Part shown: positions 8,690 through 19,086 of the stretch, piece after piece
How the letters are laid out: each line of letters opens with the position of its first letter
Position numbering within the stretch: position 1 is the first letter of the stretch
Assembly: GCA_027485995.1 (NCBI GenBank)
Contig: JAIXPW010000203.1
Location: forward strand, 1-50,507
Direction of reading: 5' to 3'
DNA: 50,507 nt
From: Verrucomicrobiaceae bacterium
GTDB lineage: Bacteria > Verrucomicrobiota > Verrucomicrobiia > Verrucomicrobiales > Akkermansiaceae
Translations under genes and position numbers: made by a program
The notes under the pieces: generated by a model
Told to the model about the DNA's origin: nothing
Database searches by the model: none
Seen by the model: only the letters and a program-made list of their open reading frames with translations

Positions 8690-8730
8690 ATCAAACAAAA
8701 GAAGGCGACCCGGGGAATCGGGCCGCCCTC
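8690..8730 (-). terminator. Rho-independent terminator after ccoP
   Basis: Read on the minus strand, GGCGGCCCG and CGGGTCGCC form a 9-bp stem with one G-U pair (8704-8712 with 8719-8727), followed by TTCTTTTGTTTG. It lies 17 bp beyond the ccoP stop codon. It should end or reduce transcription of ccoS-NO-Q-P before ccoG. Confidence 0.75.
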
Positions 8731-8746
8731 TTGCATGATGCGGTGT

Positions 8747-9403
8747 TCAGTTCGTTGTCCCTGCCGCGTAGGCCTTGAAGTCATCAGGCACCTTCGCGAT
8801 GATGAAGGCGGTCAGCTCGGCGATCTGCTTCGGCGACAGGGTCTGGCCCCAGGCCTGCATTTTCGCGCCGTTGTGACCCGGGCTTTCCGGAGGTGTGCCG
8901 GCGTTGATCAGCTTGAAGAGATCCATCGGCTTTCCGCCGTACTTCCATTGGTGGTCGTTGAGCGGCAAACCGGGAAGCGGTGCCTTCGTCCCCGCCACCT
9001 CCATGGTCGCGCTAAGGTCCGCCCCATGGCAGGCGGTGCAGTTGGTGGTGAAGGTGGCCTGACCTGCTGCGACGATCGAAGGATCAGCGGCCCAGACATT
9101 GACCAGCTTGCTGTCATCAATCGAGGCAAGAGCTTTCACCAGATCCTCCTGACGGGCCTTTTCAACGATCGAGATGGCCTCCTGCACGATCTGGTGATCG
9201 GTCTTCAAGAGGTTGGTATGATAATAGACGGTCCAGTAGATGACCGTGAAGACGACCGCACCGTAGAAGGTGAAGAGCCACCAGTTGGGAAGCTTCTGGT
9301 CATATTCCTGGATGCCGTCGAATTCGTGCGGGCGGAGGACGACCTCGCCCTTTTCCCTGGCGTAGTCGCCGCGTTTTGGTCCGGAGTTGGAAGAGTCTGA
9401 CAT
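8747..9403 (-). CDS. ccoP: cbb3 oxidase diheme-subunit homologue CcoP, single-haem form
   Basis: CcoP passes electrons from cytochrome c to CcoO. The start MSDSSNSGPKRG gives 218 residues, 20 bp after ccoQ. An upstream in-frame ATG at 9448 would run through ccoQ. One membrane helix (NWWLFTFYGAVVFTVIYW) precedes a soluble domain with a single CxxCH (NCTACHGADLSA) and a plausible Met ligand in GAKMQAWG. Canonical CcoP has two CxxCH motifs and about 290-310 residues; one haem domain is missing here. The N-terminal part, with the conserved HEFDGIQEYDQKLPNWW, is clearly CcoP. Confidence 0.92.
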   Translation of the reverse strand: MSDSSNSGPKRGDYAREKGEVVLRPHEFDGIQEYDQKLPNWWLFTFYGAVVFTVIYWTVYYHTNLLKTDHQIVQEAISIVEKARQEDLVKALASIDDSKLVNVWAADPSIVAAGQATFTTNCTACHGADLSATMEVAGTKAPLPGLPLNDHQWKYGGKPMDLFKLINAGTPPESPGHNGAKMQAWGQTLSPKQIAELTAFIIAKVPDDFKAYAAGTTN

Positions 9404-9422
9404 GGCGGTGGTGGTGATGGAT

Positions 9423-9593
9423 TCAGTGTTCGACGTTCGAGTCCTCAAGCGGAAGCGAGGAGAGGTGCTCCCTTTCTCCCTTCTTCATCCGTAGAGCCCG
9501 GATGGTGGCGATGATGAACACGCCGGAGATCAGGACGAAGGAGATCACCGGAATGATCGAGGTCCATTGCTCGTGAAGAACGCGGTGGAACAT
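9423..9593 (-). CDS. ccoQ: cbb3 oxidase subunit IV (CcoQ-like)
   Basis: A 56-residue single-helix protein encoded between ccoNO and ccoP. It starts MFHRVLHEQWTSIIPVISF and has one helix at about residues 11-32, followed by a short basic cytosolic tail (RALRMKKGEREHLSSL). CcoQ stabilises the core oxidase in studied species and is normally 50-70 residues, so length, topology and position all agree. The start is 18 bp after the ccoNO stop; the ccoP ATG follows 20 bp after the stop. The sequence is too short to prove homology by eye. Confidence 0.8.
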   Translation of the reverse strand: MFHRVLHEQWTSIIPVISFVLISGVFIIATIRALRMKKGEREHLSSLPLEDSNVEH

Positions 9594-9611
9594 GGTGAGA
9601 TGAGGTGGAGG

Positions 9612-12115
<2,504 letters not shown>

Positions 12116-12119
<4 letters not shown>

Positions 12120-12310
12120 GGGAGGGAAGGAGGGTTGTTGGGCATCACGGAGGGAGGCGGGGTGGGGTGGATCGGAATGAGGTCGAGAGGAAGCAGGGAG
12201 TCGCGTTCCGGACTGGATCGCCTCGATCGCCAGCGCTCGGCGGCGAAGCAGGCGATGAAGATCCCGGTCAGGCAGGCGGATACGAGGACGGTGAGGGCGA
12301 TGACATTCAT
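12116..12310 (-). CDS. ccoS: cbb3 oxidase maturation protein CcoS
   Basis: CcoS is a small one-helix protein needed for cofactor insertion into cbb3 oxidase. This 64-residue product has one N-terminal helix (VIALTVLVSACLTGIFIACFAAE) followed by RWRSRRSSPERDSLLPLD. This resembles CcoS, although the usual Q-(F/Y)-D-D-L-E-P region is not obvious here. Its stop overlaps the ccoNO start (ATGA), which strongly suggests co-translation. The assignment rests on size, topology and position. Confidence 0.75.
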
Positions 12311-12339
12311 GGGGGCCGTTGAATGGATCTCATCAGGAC

Positions 12340-12924
12340 TCAGGCAGCCGTGCTCGGCGCGGCTTGCTCAAGAGTGGTCGGATCTTCTCGCCACTGCGCT
12401 TCCTGGGGCAGATGGCGGACTTCATTCCATTCGAGGAAAAGGTCGCTGATGACTCCCGGCAGCGATGACTCCGGAAAATGCTCGGGATTGATCACCGCGT
12501 GGCAGTTTCCTGCCTCATCGGACGGAGGATCGATGGCGATGCGGAACGCGGTTTCGACTTCGCGGGTGGCTATTTCCGCGAGGGGGTGATCGAGCACGAC
12601 GTGGCCGCGCTCCGCGAAGGCCCGGAGGACCTTCTTGATGCCGCAGGGCCCGGTGGGCGGGCAGTTCGGACAGGGATCGCCAAGGCCGAGGAAGCTGCGC
12701 AGGCCGCGATCGGCGGCGATCTCAACGATCAACTCGTCAGAAACGGCGAGCCACCGATCCTGCGAGGCGTCGTCGTAGCGGTTGAGATAGCCTGCCACCC
12801 GTGAGGCATAGCTGCATTTCGACTGGTGGGTGAGGATCACGGAAACCGCGTCCGTGGAGTCGCCGGATCCAGAAAGGAGCCAACGATGGAACGCTTGGAT
12901 AGGTGCTGGCAGCATGGGGCGCAT
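12340..12924 (-). CDS. unrecognised soluble protein with Cys motif upstream of ccoS
   Basis: I do not recognise this 194-residue protein. It has no signal peptide or membrane helix. It contains a cysteine cluster CPNCPPTGPCGIKK (C85, C88, C94) plus C37 (HQSKCSYASR), which could bind a metal or a small Fe-S centre. The spacing does not match a ferredoxin or a standard zinc ribbon. It reads in the same direction as ccoS, 29 bp upstream, so it may belong to the oxidase operon and act in copper or haem handling or in sensing. That is inference from position only. Composition and codon use look like the neighbours. Confidence 0.7.
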   Translation of the reverse strand: MRPMLPAPIQAFHRWLLSGSGDSTDAVSVILTHQSKCSYASRVAGYLNRYDDASQDRWLAVSDELIVEIAADRGLRSFLGLGDPCPNCPPTGPCGIKKVLRAFAERGHVVLDHPLAEIATREVETAFRIAIDPPSDEAGNCHAVINPEHFPESSLPGVISDLFLEWNEVRHLPQEAQWREDPTTLEQAAPSTAA

Positions 12925-13038
12925 GCTCCACGTCTCTGCCCGTTCTGGCTCCGCATCGCTTCTTCAAGAGCGTGCGGATTTTCTTGGGTGACTGTCTGCG
13001 GTTCTTCCTGAGTGGCGTTCGACTCATCGCCTCGGGCA

Positions 13039-13770
13039 TCAATACCGCATCACGCGGGAGAGGAAACGCTGGCAGATCGGTGAGGTGGGGTTTCCGAAGA
13101 CCTGGGAAGGGGGGCCGCTTTCCTCGATGTGTCCGGCGGCGAGGAAGGCGACGTGGTCGGCGACGGCGCGGGCGAAGCCCATCTCGTGGGTGCTGAGGAT
13201 GATGTTCTGGCCCTCGGCGGCGAGTTCCTGGATCAGCTCCAGAACCTCGGCGGTCATCTCGGGATCGAGGGCGGACGTGGGCTCATCGAGGAACAGGATG
13301 CGTGGCCCGGCGGCGATGGCGCGGGCGATGCCGACGCGCTGCTGCTGGCCGCCGGAGAGTTGGGAGGGGAGCTTGTCGGCGTGGTCGATGAGTCCGAAGC
13401 GGTCGAGCGCGGCGCGGGCGGTGGAGAGGGCCTCGGTCGGGTTCTGTCCATGCACCTTCTCCAATGGAAGTGTTAGATTCCTCAATGCACTGAGATGAGG
13501 GAAAAGATTGAACTGCTGAAAGAGGAAGCCATTTCGACGGCGGTGGGTGAGCAGGCCATCAGCGCTTTCCGGCAGTGCTTCTCCGAGCAGGCTGACCGCT
13601 CCGGAGCTCGGAGTTTCCAGACCGCCGAGGATGCGGAGGAAGGTGCTCTTTCCGCCGCCGGAGGGGCCGATGAGGCAGAGGACGCGGGCCGTCGGGACCT
13701 CGATCGAGAGATCCTGCAGAGCGACGTGCGCGCCGTAGTGCTTGGTGAGGGAGGTGACGCTAAGTTTCAT
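13039..13770 (-). CDS. polar amino-acid ABC transporter, ATP-binding protein
   Basis: ATPase of a GlnQ/HisP-type importer. The 243-residue product has Walker A GPSGGGKS (35-42), the family Q-loop (FLFQQFNLFPHLSALRNLTLP), signature LSGGQQQR (138-145), Walker B ILFLDEP (158-164), the D-loop SALDPE, and H-switch STHEMGFARAVADHV. The STHEMGFAR form is typical of the polar amino-acid family. Its start overlaps the end of the permease gene by 11 bp, indicating co-translation. The substrate cannot be told from the sequence. Confidence 0.94.
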   Translation of the reverse strand: MKLSVTSLTKHYGAHVALQDLSIEVPTARVLCLIGPSGGGKSTFLRILGGLETPSSGAVSLLGEALPESADGLLTHRRRNGFLFQQFNLFPHLSALRNLTLPLEKVHGQNPTEALSTARAALDRFGLIDHADKLPSQLSGGQQQRVGIARAIAAGPRILFLDEPTSALDPEMTAEVLELIQELAAEGQNIILSTHEMGFARAVADHVAFLAAGHIEESGPPSQVFGNPTSPICQRFLSRVMRY

Positions 13771-14536
13771 GGTGGAAGCGTCGTTCGAGGCGAGAGGAAA
13801 TGAAGGCGATCGGGGCTGTTAGAGCGAGGTAGCCGAGGACCAGAGGGACGTAGCCTTCGAGGCCATAGGTCTGCGAGGTGTAGGCCTTGACCTGATAGGC
13901 GACTTCCTGCACGCCGATCACGCTGAGCAGCGAGGAGTCCTTGATCAGCGAAACGAACTGCCCGGCGAGGGCAGGAAGCACGCGACGCAAAGCCTGGGGA
14001 AAGATCACGTAGCGCTGGATTTGAAAAGGCGTGAAGCCCACCGCACGGGCCGAGTCCCACTGCGCGCGCGGGATGCTGTCGACTCCCCCACGAAGGATTT
14101 CTCCAAGGTAGGCACCCTCGAACAGGGAAAGCAGGATCACGCCGATGACGAGCTTGTCGTTCCAGCCCCAGCTTTCAAAGGTGCGAGAAAACAGGGGCGC
14201 GAAGATCACGAAGTAGCCGACGAGGAGTTGGACAAGCAGCGGGGTCTCGCGGACAAACTCGAGGAACAGTCGGCAAGTCCATTTCACCACCGGGAGTCCA
14301 CAGCGCTGGCCGAAGAGCAACAGCAGCCCGACCAGGGTGCTGCCTGCCAGTGCTCCGAGTGACAGGAGGATCGTCGTTCGCCAGCCTCGCAGCAGGAGCT
14401 CCCGGTATTCCCATGGTCGGCTCCAGTTCCAATCGCCGTCCTTCAGGCTGGTGAAGACCGCCACGCACAGCCAGGCGAAGCCGCCGAGGATGAGCAGGGC
14501 GGCGGCGAGGTTGAGGAGGCGTTGTTTGGAAAGCAC
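13760..14536 (-). CDS. polar amino-acid ABC transporter, permease
   Basis: Inner-membrane permease of the His/Glu/Gln/Arg/opine family. The 258-residue product has about five helices, the family motif VRETPLLVQLLVGYF near residue 95, and the EAA loop EGAYLGEILRGGVDSIPRAQWDSARAVGF near residues 140-168, which docks on the ATPase. It is the middle gene of SBP-permease-ATPase. About 100 bp, including a TAAC-type spacer, separate it from the SBP gene. A single permease gene suggests a homodimeric channel. Confidence 0.93.
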   Translation of the reverse strand: MLSKQRLLNLAAALLILGGFAWLCVAVFTSLKDGDWNWSRPWEYRELLLRGWRTTILLSLGALAGSTLVGLLLLFGQRCGLPVVKWTCRLFLEFVRETPLLVQLLVGYFVIFAPLFSRTFESWGWNDKLVIGVILLSLFEGAYLGEILRGGVDSIPRAQWDSARAVGFTPFQIQRYVIFPQALRRVLPALAGQFVSLIKDSSLLSVIGVQEVAYQVKAYTSQTYGLEGYVPLVLGYLALTAPIAFISSRLERRFHHET

Positions 14537-14592
14537 GAAATTCTAAGCACTAAATTCGAAACGGAAGAGAAGAAGTCCCCAATAAACTCTAT

Positions 14593-14634
14593 CCATTAAC
14601 CTCTAACTTCTAACCAATAACCAATAACCATTCA
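14593..14634 (-). repeat. AT-rich TAAC-type tandem spacer in the ABC operon
   Basis: ATTAACCTCTAACTTCTAACC followed by repeated AATAACC units lies between the binding-protein and permease genes. It is related to the runs at 1158-1192 and 6831-6891. It interrupts an otherwise compact operon. Confidence 0.6.
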
Positions 14635-14637
14635 CTC

Positions 14638-15432
14638 TCACCGCAGAATGAATGGGATGCCCTGGGATTCGAGGAACTTCTTCTCATCGGCGAGGTAGCG
14701 GCTGCCGAGTTTTTCGAAGCCTCCTTCCTTGCGGAACTTTGCGATGAAGGTGTTGACCTGGGTTTTGAGCGCGTCGTTGCCCTTGCCGATGCCGATGGCC
14801 CAGGATTCCTCGATGAAGGGCTTGAGCAGGGCGCGGGTGGTGTCGGGGTTTGCCTTGTTGTAGCGGTAAATACTAAGTTGATCGTAGATGAAGGCATCGG
14901 CCCTTCCTTGCGCCACTTCCATCACGCAGGCGGGTTCCTCGGTGAAGGCGGTGCGTTTCGCCTCGGGAAGATTGGCGGCGGCCCAGCTTTCGGCCGTGGT
15001 GGAGGCTTTCACCGCGAGACGGGTGCCGGGTTTCTTGAGGTCTTCGACCGACTGGACGGCGGAGTTTTTCCCGACCAACAGCGAGAGTCCGGTGAAGGCG
15101 TAGGGATCGGAGAAGTCGATCGACTTGCGGCGCTCGTCGGTGGCGGTCATGGACGACAGCACGAGGTCGATGCTGCCGGATTTCAAAGCGGGGATGAGGC
15201 CGGAGAACTCCATGGGGACGATTTTCAGCGGGCGGCCGAGATCGGCGGCGAGGGCTTCGGCGAGCTTCACGCCGGCACCGTCTGGATTGCCGGATGAGTC
15301 CTGCATTTCAAATGGCGGATAGGTCAGTTCCATGCCGATGCGCAGGGGCGCACCGGCTGCGTTGGCGGTGGTGGAGGGTTTCTGACAACCGGCAAGCAGG
15401 AGCAGGGCGGCGAGGGCGAAAAGTCGGTGCAT
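14638..15432 (-). CDS. polar amino-acid ABC transporter, substrate-binding lipoprotein
   Basis: Periplasmic binding protein of family 3 (SBP_bac_3). With the ATG at 15432 it has 264 residues: a lipoprotein signal MHRLFALAALLLLAGC with the acylated Cys at 16, then the fold starts LRIGMELTYPPFEMQDSSGNPDGAGVKLAEALA. SGLIPALKSGSIDLVLSSMTATDERRKSIDFSDPY is the family signature. Longer in-frame starts up to 15753 would run through the divergent riboswitch region and add non-homologous sequence, so they are rejected. It is the first gene of the importer operon and is divergent from the B12-controlled receptor. Confidence 0.94.
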   Translation of the reverse strand: MHRLFALAALLLLAGCQKPSTTANAAGAPLRIGMELTYPPFEMQDSSGNPDGAGVKLAEALAADLGRPLKIVPMEFSGLIPALKSGSIDLVLSSMTATDERRKSIDFSDPYAFTGLSLLVGKNSAVQSVEDLKKPGTRLAVKASTTAESWAAANLPEAKRTAFTEEPACVMEVAQGRADAFIYDQLSIYRYNKANPDTTRALLKPFIEESWAIGIGKGNDALKTQVNTFIAKFRKEGGFEKLGSRYLADEKKFLESQGIPFILR

Positions 15433-15519
15433 CGCGGGGAGGATAGAGGCTTTCTCGATCCACGCAGCACGAAAGATACCGGACTTCGGCCTTGTGCCGG
15501 TCGAGAGGGCTGAAGAAGC

Positions 15520-15695
15520 TGCGTGCGCTCCGGGAAATCCGGGGCCGTCGTTGGGAAGCCCGTGGCCCGGGCAGGAAATTGATGGGGAATCCGGTGTGAA
15601 CCCGGAGCGGTACCGCCACTGTATGGAGGCGCGGGTTTCGATCCGTTTCTCCGAGCCAGATCGCCAGCCTGCGATCGTGTTCGAACCGGACCTGC
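15520..15695 (+). promoter_or_regulatory. cobalamin riboswitch upstream of the BtuB-like receptor
   Basis: The conserved B12-box region is clear around 15578-15621: GATGGGGAATCCGGTGTGAA, then CCCGGAGCGGTACCGCCACTGTA. This fits the consensus GGGAA-N-GGTG-N-AA...CxGxxxCCGCCACTGT. A downstream segment GAGCCAGATCGCCAGCCTGC (about 15652) matches the conserved 3' helix region. It ends shortly before the receptor ATG at 15724, so translational or transcriptional repression by adenosylcobalamin is expected. The outer boundaries are approximate. Confidence 0.9.
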
Positions 15696-15723
15696 GGAAC
15701 TCAGGTCCACGGACCCATACTGA

Positions 15724-17532
15724 ATGACACCACAACAGAACGCACCCGGCCACAGTCGGGTGCTGAAGACGGCTCCGCGCCTATTGGCAGCGGGGATCCT
15801 GGCCCTGCCGTTGGCGGAGGCTGAAATTGAACATGAACTCGGAGACTCCGTGGTCTCCGCCTGGCGCTTTCCGGCAGATGCCGGGAGGACGACGGCCTCG
15901 GTCACGGTGCTCGATCCGCGTGACTTGATGGATCGGGGAGTGAGCGATCTTTCCTCGGCGCTGAATCAAGTGCCGGGCGTGATCTCGCTTTCCACCGGTG
16001 GACAGGCCGGTGCCGCAGGATCGCTCTTCGTGCGCGGCACGACGACGGCCTACTCGCAGGTCGTGGTCGATGGCATGCGGTTGAGCGACTCGACCGTGCC
16101 GCTGGGGAACTTCCTCGGCGGCTCGAGGCTCGACGACCTCGGCCGGATCGAGGTCCTGCGCGGCCCGCAGTCGGCGCTTTATGGCGGCGAGGCGATCGGC
16201 GGCGTCATCTGGCTGGAAACGGCCCGCAGCGAAGGGGATCCCGGTGGCTCACTGAGATTGGAGGGTGGCTCGTTCAATTCGTTGAGCGGCTATCTTTCCA
16301 CCAAGGGGAAATCGGGAAATTTCTCGTGGTTCGCTGGAGCGGGCCATGACTCGACGACCAACGACGTCCGCCGAAATGACTGGGATCAAGGCCGGGCCGC
16401 CTTTCGCTTCGAATGGCAGGCCACGCCGGACATCGTGCTCGGCATGACTTTCCGCGCGAACGATGCCCGTTACGAGAATCCCTATGACGGAGGCTCGCTG
16501 GATCACCTCGATGCGGCGCTCGGGACGGTTTATGCCAACCTGCGCGTCAATGAGTCATGGAGCGCCCGGTTTCATGCGGGTCTGTACCGTGAGAGCTACG
16601 ACAGCGACTCCGCTTTCGGAAATTATGGAACGGACCTGACCCGGACGAGTGTTTCGACGGACCATGTCTTCACGCTGAGCCCGCAGCATCGGATCCTGTG
16701 GGGCGCGTTCTACGAGCAGACCGACTTCGAGAACACCATCGGCACGGCGGAAAATCGGGATCGATATGGCAGCTATCTCGGCTGGGAGTGGACGCCCGAC
16801 GAACGATTTACGGCAAATGCCGTAGGTCGTTGGGAGGACTATGCGGCCTATGGCGACGAGGTCACCTGGCGGACTGGAGCCGCCTGGAGGATTCCCGTGA
16901 TCGAAACCACGCTGCGCAGCGGGATCGGGCGGGCTTTCCGGACTCCGACCTATCTTGACCTCTTCGGCAGCTCGTTCGGGGTGGGAAATCCCAACCTCAG
17001 GGCCGAGTCGTCGATCGGTTGGGACGTCGGGCTTGAGAAGGAATGGTTGCCAGGCCACCGGGTCGGGCTGACGTGGTTCAGCAATGCCATCGAGGACCGC
17101 ATCCGCTCGTCTCCGGCTCCACCGGTCAACCGGCCCGGCACCACCCGCACCGGCGGCGTTGAAGCCTCGCTGGATGGCTCATTGGGCGATGGCGAGTGGC
17201 GGTATCGCCTGGCCTGGACCTATCTCGACCGTTCGCTGGCGGACCAGCCTCGCAACAGCGGCAGTGCCTCGATCGACTGGCGGCCCACCGACAAGTGGAT
17301 GCTCGGAGTGGGGGCTTTCCATGTCGATGAGCGCAGTTGGGGCGGGCAGCCTTTGGATGAGGCCTGGGTGGCCCGGATCTACGGTGAATATCGTATTTCG
17401 AAAGGGGTGCGTCTGACTGGCCGAATCGAAAACGCCTTCGATACCAGTTGGCAGTATTCGCGATTCCCGTTCTCCTCGACGGTGAATGCCCCCGGTTTTG
17501 GAGCCTTTTCAGGCATCGAAATCGATTGGTAA
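15724..17532 (+). CDS. btuB: TonB-dependent vitamin B12 receptor (BtuB-like)
   Basis: Outer-membrane gated porin for cobalamin. The 602-residue product has an N-terminal export signal (hydrophobic APRLLAAGILALPLAEAE), a TonB-box-like DSVVSAWR near residue 41, the plug domain (DLSSALNQVPGVISLSTGG ... SLFVRGTTTAYSQVVVDGMRL ... IEVLRGPQSALYGGEAIGGVI), a beta-barrel with alternating hydrophobic strands, and a C-terminal aromatic (IDW). The size fits BtuB (about 600). The upstream cobalamin riboswitch makes B12 the likely ligand. No btuFCD or corrinoid genes lie next to it, so inner-membrane transport must be encoded elsewhere. Confidence 0.93.
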   Translation: MTPQQNAPGHSRVLKTAPRLLAAGILALPLAEAEIEHELGDSVVSAWRFPADAGRTTASVTVLDPRDLMDRGVSDLSSALNQVPGVISLSTGGQAGAAGSLFVRGTTTAYSQVVVDGMRLSDSTVPLGNFLGGSRLDDLGRIEVLRGPQSALYGGEAIGGVIWLETARSEGDPGGSLRLEGGSFNSLSGYLSTKGKSGNFSWFAGAGHDSTTNDVRRNDWDQGRAAFRFEWQATPDIVLGMTFRANDARYENPYDGGSLDHLDAALGTVYANLRVNESWSARFHAGLYRESYDSDSAFGNYGTDLTRTSVSTDHVFTLSPQHRILWGAFYEQTDFENTIGTAENRDRYGSYLGWEWTPDERFTANAVGRWEDYAAYGDEVTWRTGAAWRIPVIETTLRSGIGRAFRTPTYLDLFGSSFGVGNPNLRAESSIGWDVGLEKEWLPGHRVGLTWFSNAIEDRIRSSPAPPVNRPGTTRTGGVEASLDGSLGDGEWRYRLAWTYLDRSLADQPRNSGSASIDWRPTDKWMLGVGAFHVDERSWGGQPLDEAWVARIYGEYRISKGVRLTGRIENAFDTSWQYSRFPFSSTVNAPGFGAFSGIEIDW

Positions 17533-17566
17533 GCCGGATCATCATCCTCTTTGACCGGTGTTTTGG

Positions 17567-17592
17567 GCTGGAGGCGGTCGACCGCCTCCAGC
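17567..17592. repeat. 26-bp perfect palindrome after btuB
   Basis: GCTGGAGGCGGTC is followed directly by its exact reverse complement, giving a GC-rich perfect palindrome with no loop, 35 bp after the btuB stop. There is no U-tract. It could be a Rho-independent-like hairpin, an mRNA stabiliser or the tip of a short repeat element. The rest of the 17533-17773 gap contains no gene I can support. Confidence 0.65.
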
Positions 17593-17773
17593 TTCTCGGT
17601 CGGCGCCCAGTTGGCGATTCCGGCGATTCTCCACTTTTTCGGTCCGACCGGACTGGTTTGGTGCCTCTGGGGCATGCCCGTTGGGTGCAGGAAGGGCGTT
17701 GAGCCCGATTCCGATGGCGGGTCCGTTTTTTCCCATCGCGCCAGCCCGGTGGCGATGCTACCCATCCGCCGGA

Positions 17774-19075
17774 ATGTTTGAAGTCCGCGAGAAACCGGAA
17801 GTCGTCGAGCGCGCGTTGCTTGTGAGGATCTATTGCGATCCCCGCGAGGAGCAGGAGTCTGCCTCGCTGTTGGAGGAGCTGTCCGAACTCGTCAGCACCT
17901 TGGGCATCGGCATCGTGGACTCGGTGCTCGTCCGCACGCGGGAGCAGCACAAGCGCTTCATCTGCGGCACCGGCAAGGCCACCGAGATCTGCGATCTGGC
18001 CCATGCCCACGAGTGCGACGTCATCGTTTTCGACAACATGCTCGCGCCGTCCCAGCAGCGTGCCTGGGAAAAGGAGGCGAACATCTGTGTGATCGACCGC
18101 GAGGAGGTGATCCTCGACATTTTCGCCAAGCGCGCCCAGACCCGCGAGGCACGCCTCCAGGTCGAGCTTGCCCGCATGCAGTATGCCCTGCCGCGCATGG
18201 CCCGGATGTGGGGTCACCTCGATCGTGAAGGCGGCGGCAGCACCGGCGGTTCCGGCGGCGGCGCGGCGCGTGGCATGGGTGAGAAGCAGATCGAGGTTGA
18301 CCGCCGCATGGCGCGGGTCCGGATCGATCGGGCCCGGCGTGAGCTGGAGGACGTCAGGAAACAACGAGCCACCCAGCGCAAGGAGCGGGAAAAGACCGAG
18401 ACGCCTCACGCGGCCATCGTCGGTTACACCAATGCCGGCAAGTCCACCCTGCTCAACGCCCTCAGCGGAGCCGAGGTGCTGGTGAAGGACATGCTTTTCG
18501 CCACGCTGGATACCACGACGCGGAAAATCGAGCTGCCAGATGGCCAGCCGCTGCTCATCACCGACACGGTCGGCTTTGTCCGCAATCTCCCGCACCGCCT
18601 GGTGGAGGCCTTCAAGGCGACGCTGGAGGAAGCCGTGCTCGCGGATTTCCTGATCCATGTCCTCGATGCCACCGCCATCGAGATCGAGCGTTTCCATGTC
18701 ACCACGCTGGAAGTGCTCAAGGAGCTCGGGGCTGAGGACAAGCGGGTCATCACGGTGCTCAACAAGATCGACCTGGTGACCGATCCGGATGTGCTGATGA
18801 TGCTGGACCGGGTGTTTCCCGAGGCACTGAGGCTTTCGGCGGTGGCCCGCACGGGATTCGAGGACTTGCTGCGGAGTTGCAGCGAGGTCTTGTCCGACCG
18901 CATCCGCCGCTGTCATTACCGAATTCCCCAGCATCGTGCCGATCTGGTCAGCCAACTGCACCGCGATGCCAAGATTCTTTCCACCGATTACGAGGACAAC
19001 GACATCCTCGTGACAGCCGTCGTGCCGGCGTCCATCGCCGGTCGTCTGGAAGGTTTTCTCACCCAACCCGCCTAA
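17774..19075 (+). CDS. hflX: ribosome-associated GTPase HflX
   Basis: GTPase that splits stalled or stressed 70S ribosomes. From the ATG at 17774 it has 433 residues. The N-terminal HflX domain (VRTREQHKRFICGTGKATEI ... DNMLAPSQQRAWEKE ... DREEVILDIFAKRAQTREARLQVELARMQYALPR) is followed by a Gly/Ser loop (residues 153-165) and the G domain: G1 GYTNAGKST (217-225), G3 DTVGFV, G4 NKID. An in-frame ATG at 17558 would add 72 residues across the palindrome and is not supported by homology. The L,D-transpeptidase gene follows after 11 bp. Confidence 0.95.
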   Translation: MFEVREKPEVVERALLVRIYCDPREEQESASLLEELSELVSTLGIGIVDSVLVRTREQHKRFICGTGKATEICDLAHAHECDVIVFDNMLAPSQQRAWEKEANICVIDREEVILDIFAKRAQTREARLQVELARMQYALPRMARMWGHLDREGGGSTGGSGGGAARGMGEKQIEVDRRMARVRIDRARRELEDVRKQRATQRKEREKTETPHAAIVGYTNAGKSTLLNALSGAEVLVKDMLFATLDTTTRKIELPDGQPLLITDTVGFVRNLPHRLVEAFKATLEEAVLADFLIHVLDATAIEIERFHVTTLEVLKELGAEDKRVITVLNKIDLVTDPDVLMMLDRVFPEALRLSAVARTGFEDLLRSCSEVLSDRIRRCHYRIPQHRADLVSQLHRDAKILSTDYEDNDILVTAVVPASIAGRLEGFLTQPA

Positions 19076-19086
19076 CCGCTTCTGCC

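Noticed and set aside
7007..9400. 797-codon open frame on the plus strand
   Set aside because: It is exactly antisense to ccoG and ccoP, which have full motifs; long antisense frames are common in GC-rich genes.
15433..15753. N-terminal extension of the amino-acid binding protein
   Set aside because: It would run through the cobalamin riboswitch, and the lipoprotein signal starts at 15432.
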